39,191 nt of DNA, from assembly GCA_034419075.1 (NCBI GenBank), contig DAOULR010000006.1:1-39191 (forward strand), in the 5' to 3' direction. The position numbers and the translations under genes are program-made. Source of the DNA: E44-bin88 sp034419075 (GTDB lineage Bacteria; Chloroflexota; Dehalococcoidia; Dehalococcoidales; BS750m-G39). The notes under the pieces were generated by a model that was not told where the DNA came from, did not search any database, and saw nothing but the letters and a program-made list of their open reading frames with translations. Below, piece by piece: positions 38,673 to 39,191 of this stretch (its first letter is position 1; each line of letters starts with the position of its first letter).

Positions 38673-39191
38673 TCATTCAATTAACTTCCCCGCCTTTTCC
38701 AGCCTCTCAGCAACGTCTTCCATACCCAGTCCCTTTAGACCCCCACGAGTTTGCCAACCAGTCCTTTTATCCCAGCCATGTAGTTCATAAAACCTGTCCA
38801 GCATTTCCTCCCATTTTTCCCGGTCGCACCTGTACCCGGCATATGGACCGGAATCAATAGGTTCCTCCATATATCTCGAAGGAGGAAAATCATCTTTCCT
38901 ATCAAAGCCAGCATGGATTGTGTTAAATGCCTTTTCAAGATTGTATGCACGCCTTGCTATAAGCATCAGTTCCTCTTCGTTCAAATCCGTGCCCATAGCG
39001 GAATTTATCAGGTTTACATAGTCCTCTATCTCCAGGGCATGTGCTCCATAAAACGACCCCATAAAAACACAGGTACCGGTCATATCCTCGATTTCTTTAG
39101 CTCTTAACTGCCAGTAAACTACCTCTGGCACATTCCTATATTCAGTTGGCAACCATGTAATATCTTTCGGTCCGCTTCCTATGGGTTCCAG
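38673..39191 (-). CDS. Aldehyde ferredoxin oxidoreductase family protein, C-terminal part (5' end outside window)
   Basis: The frame is open to the window edge; 172 residues are seen. It carries the AOR C-terminal pattern: M-T-G-T-C-V-F with the fourth cluster cysteine, an A-R-R-A-Y-N-L-E-K-A-F-N segment (AOR R-x-x-N-x-E-R-x-x-N), G-F-D-R-K-D-D-F-P-P-S-R, and the final M-L-D-R-F-Y-E-L-H-G-W-D ... L-x-x-L-G-M. The internal TTG at 39152 is not the start, because coding continues upstream. It differs from the BamB-like gene and is AT-richer. Likely a second tungsten oxidoreductase acting on an aldehyde or related substrate. Confidence 0.9.
   Translation of the reverse strand: MEPIGSGPKDITWLPTEYRNVPEVVYWQLRAKEIEDMTGTCVFMGSFYGAHALEIEDYVNLINSAMGTDLNEEELMLIARRAYNLEKAFNTIHAGFDRKDDFPPSRYMEEPIDSGPYAGYRCDREKWEEMLDRFYELHGWDKRTGWQTRGGLKGLGMEDVAERLEKAGKLIE

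Overview
The window looks like a chromosomal segment from an anaerobic, moderately GC-rich bacterium. The best fit is a Chloroflexota/Dehalococcoidia-type organism, probably a sediment or subsurface lineage. This is an inference from gene content: a low-potential Fe-S/flavin/tungsten redox operon, a lone 23S 3' end separated from its 5S, PaaX next to AOR-family genes, and a Firmicutes-like clpC-radA-ispD-ispF-cysE-cysS order. No taxonomic search was possible.

Layout. 1-3830: the 3' end of a 23S rRNA, then a 2.9-kb spacer holding two paralogous cupins, a small membrane protein, a hypothetical 4-helix membrane protein (minus strand) and a DUF3795 Cys-rich protein, then a 5S rRNA with its own promoter. 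3795-14703: a housekeeping string on the plus strand (clpC, radA, ispD, ispF, cysE, cysS). It is interrupted by a biotin-dependent Na+-decarboxylase module (carrier, gamma-like and beta subunits), by phzF followed by a scar of a second radA 3' end, and by a minus-strand gene fusing an XkdF-like protease to an EACC1-like tail. 14710-19061: a minus-strand operon gatB-secG-UbiA/MenA-type prenyltransferase-B12/radical SAM. 19133-20669: tRNA-Ala with a duplicated 3' end, then a PadR/HAAS pair behind a strong promoter with an inverted repeat. 20720-24734: a cation/proton antiporter and a Ca2+-type P-ATPase.

24873-37517 is the most notable part, a single minus-strand redox operon. In transcription order it encodes a PaaX-family repressor, a tungsten AOR-family catalytic subunit closely resembling BamB (class II benzoyl-CoA reductase), a BamC-like ferredoxin, a BamD-like HdrD/HdrBC fusion, a 1050-residue double-FAD HdrA (BamE-like) and an MvhD/ferredoxin protein (BamF-like). 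Where bamGHI would be expected, there follow a membrane heme-b/Fe-S/CCG oxidoreductase (EMO-like, ETF:menaquinone oxidoreductase) and EtfB/EtfA. The working model is a Bam-type complex whose NAD(H) branch is replaced by an ETF/quinone branch. Divergently placed fdhD, for sulfuration of Mo/W-bis-pterin enzymes, and a second, partial AOR-family gene at the right edge reinforce the tungsten theme.

Promoters with recognisable -35/-10 boxes at 16-17 bp spacing are visible for many units. At least three genes (radA, ispD, gatB) have the -10 box so close to the start codon that leaderless or near-leaderless mRNAs are likely.
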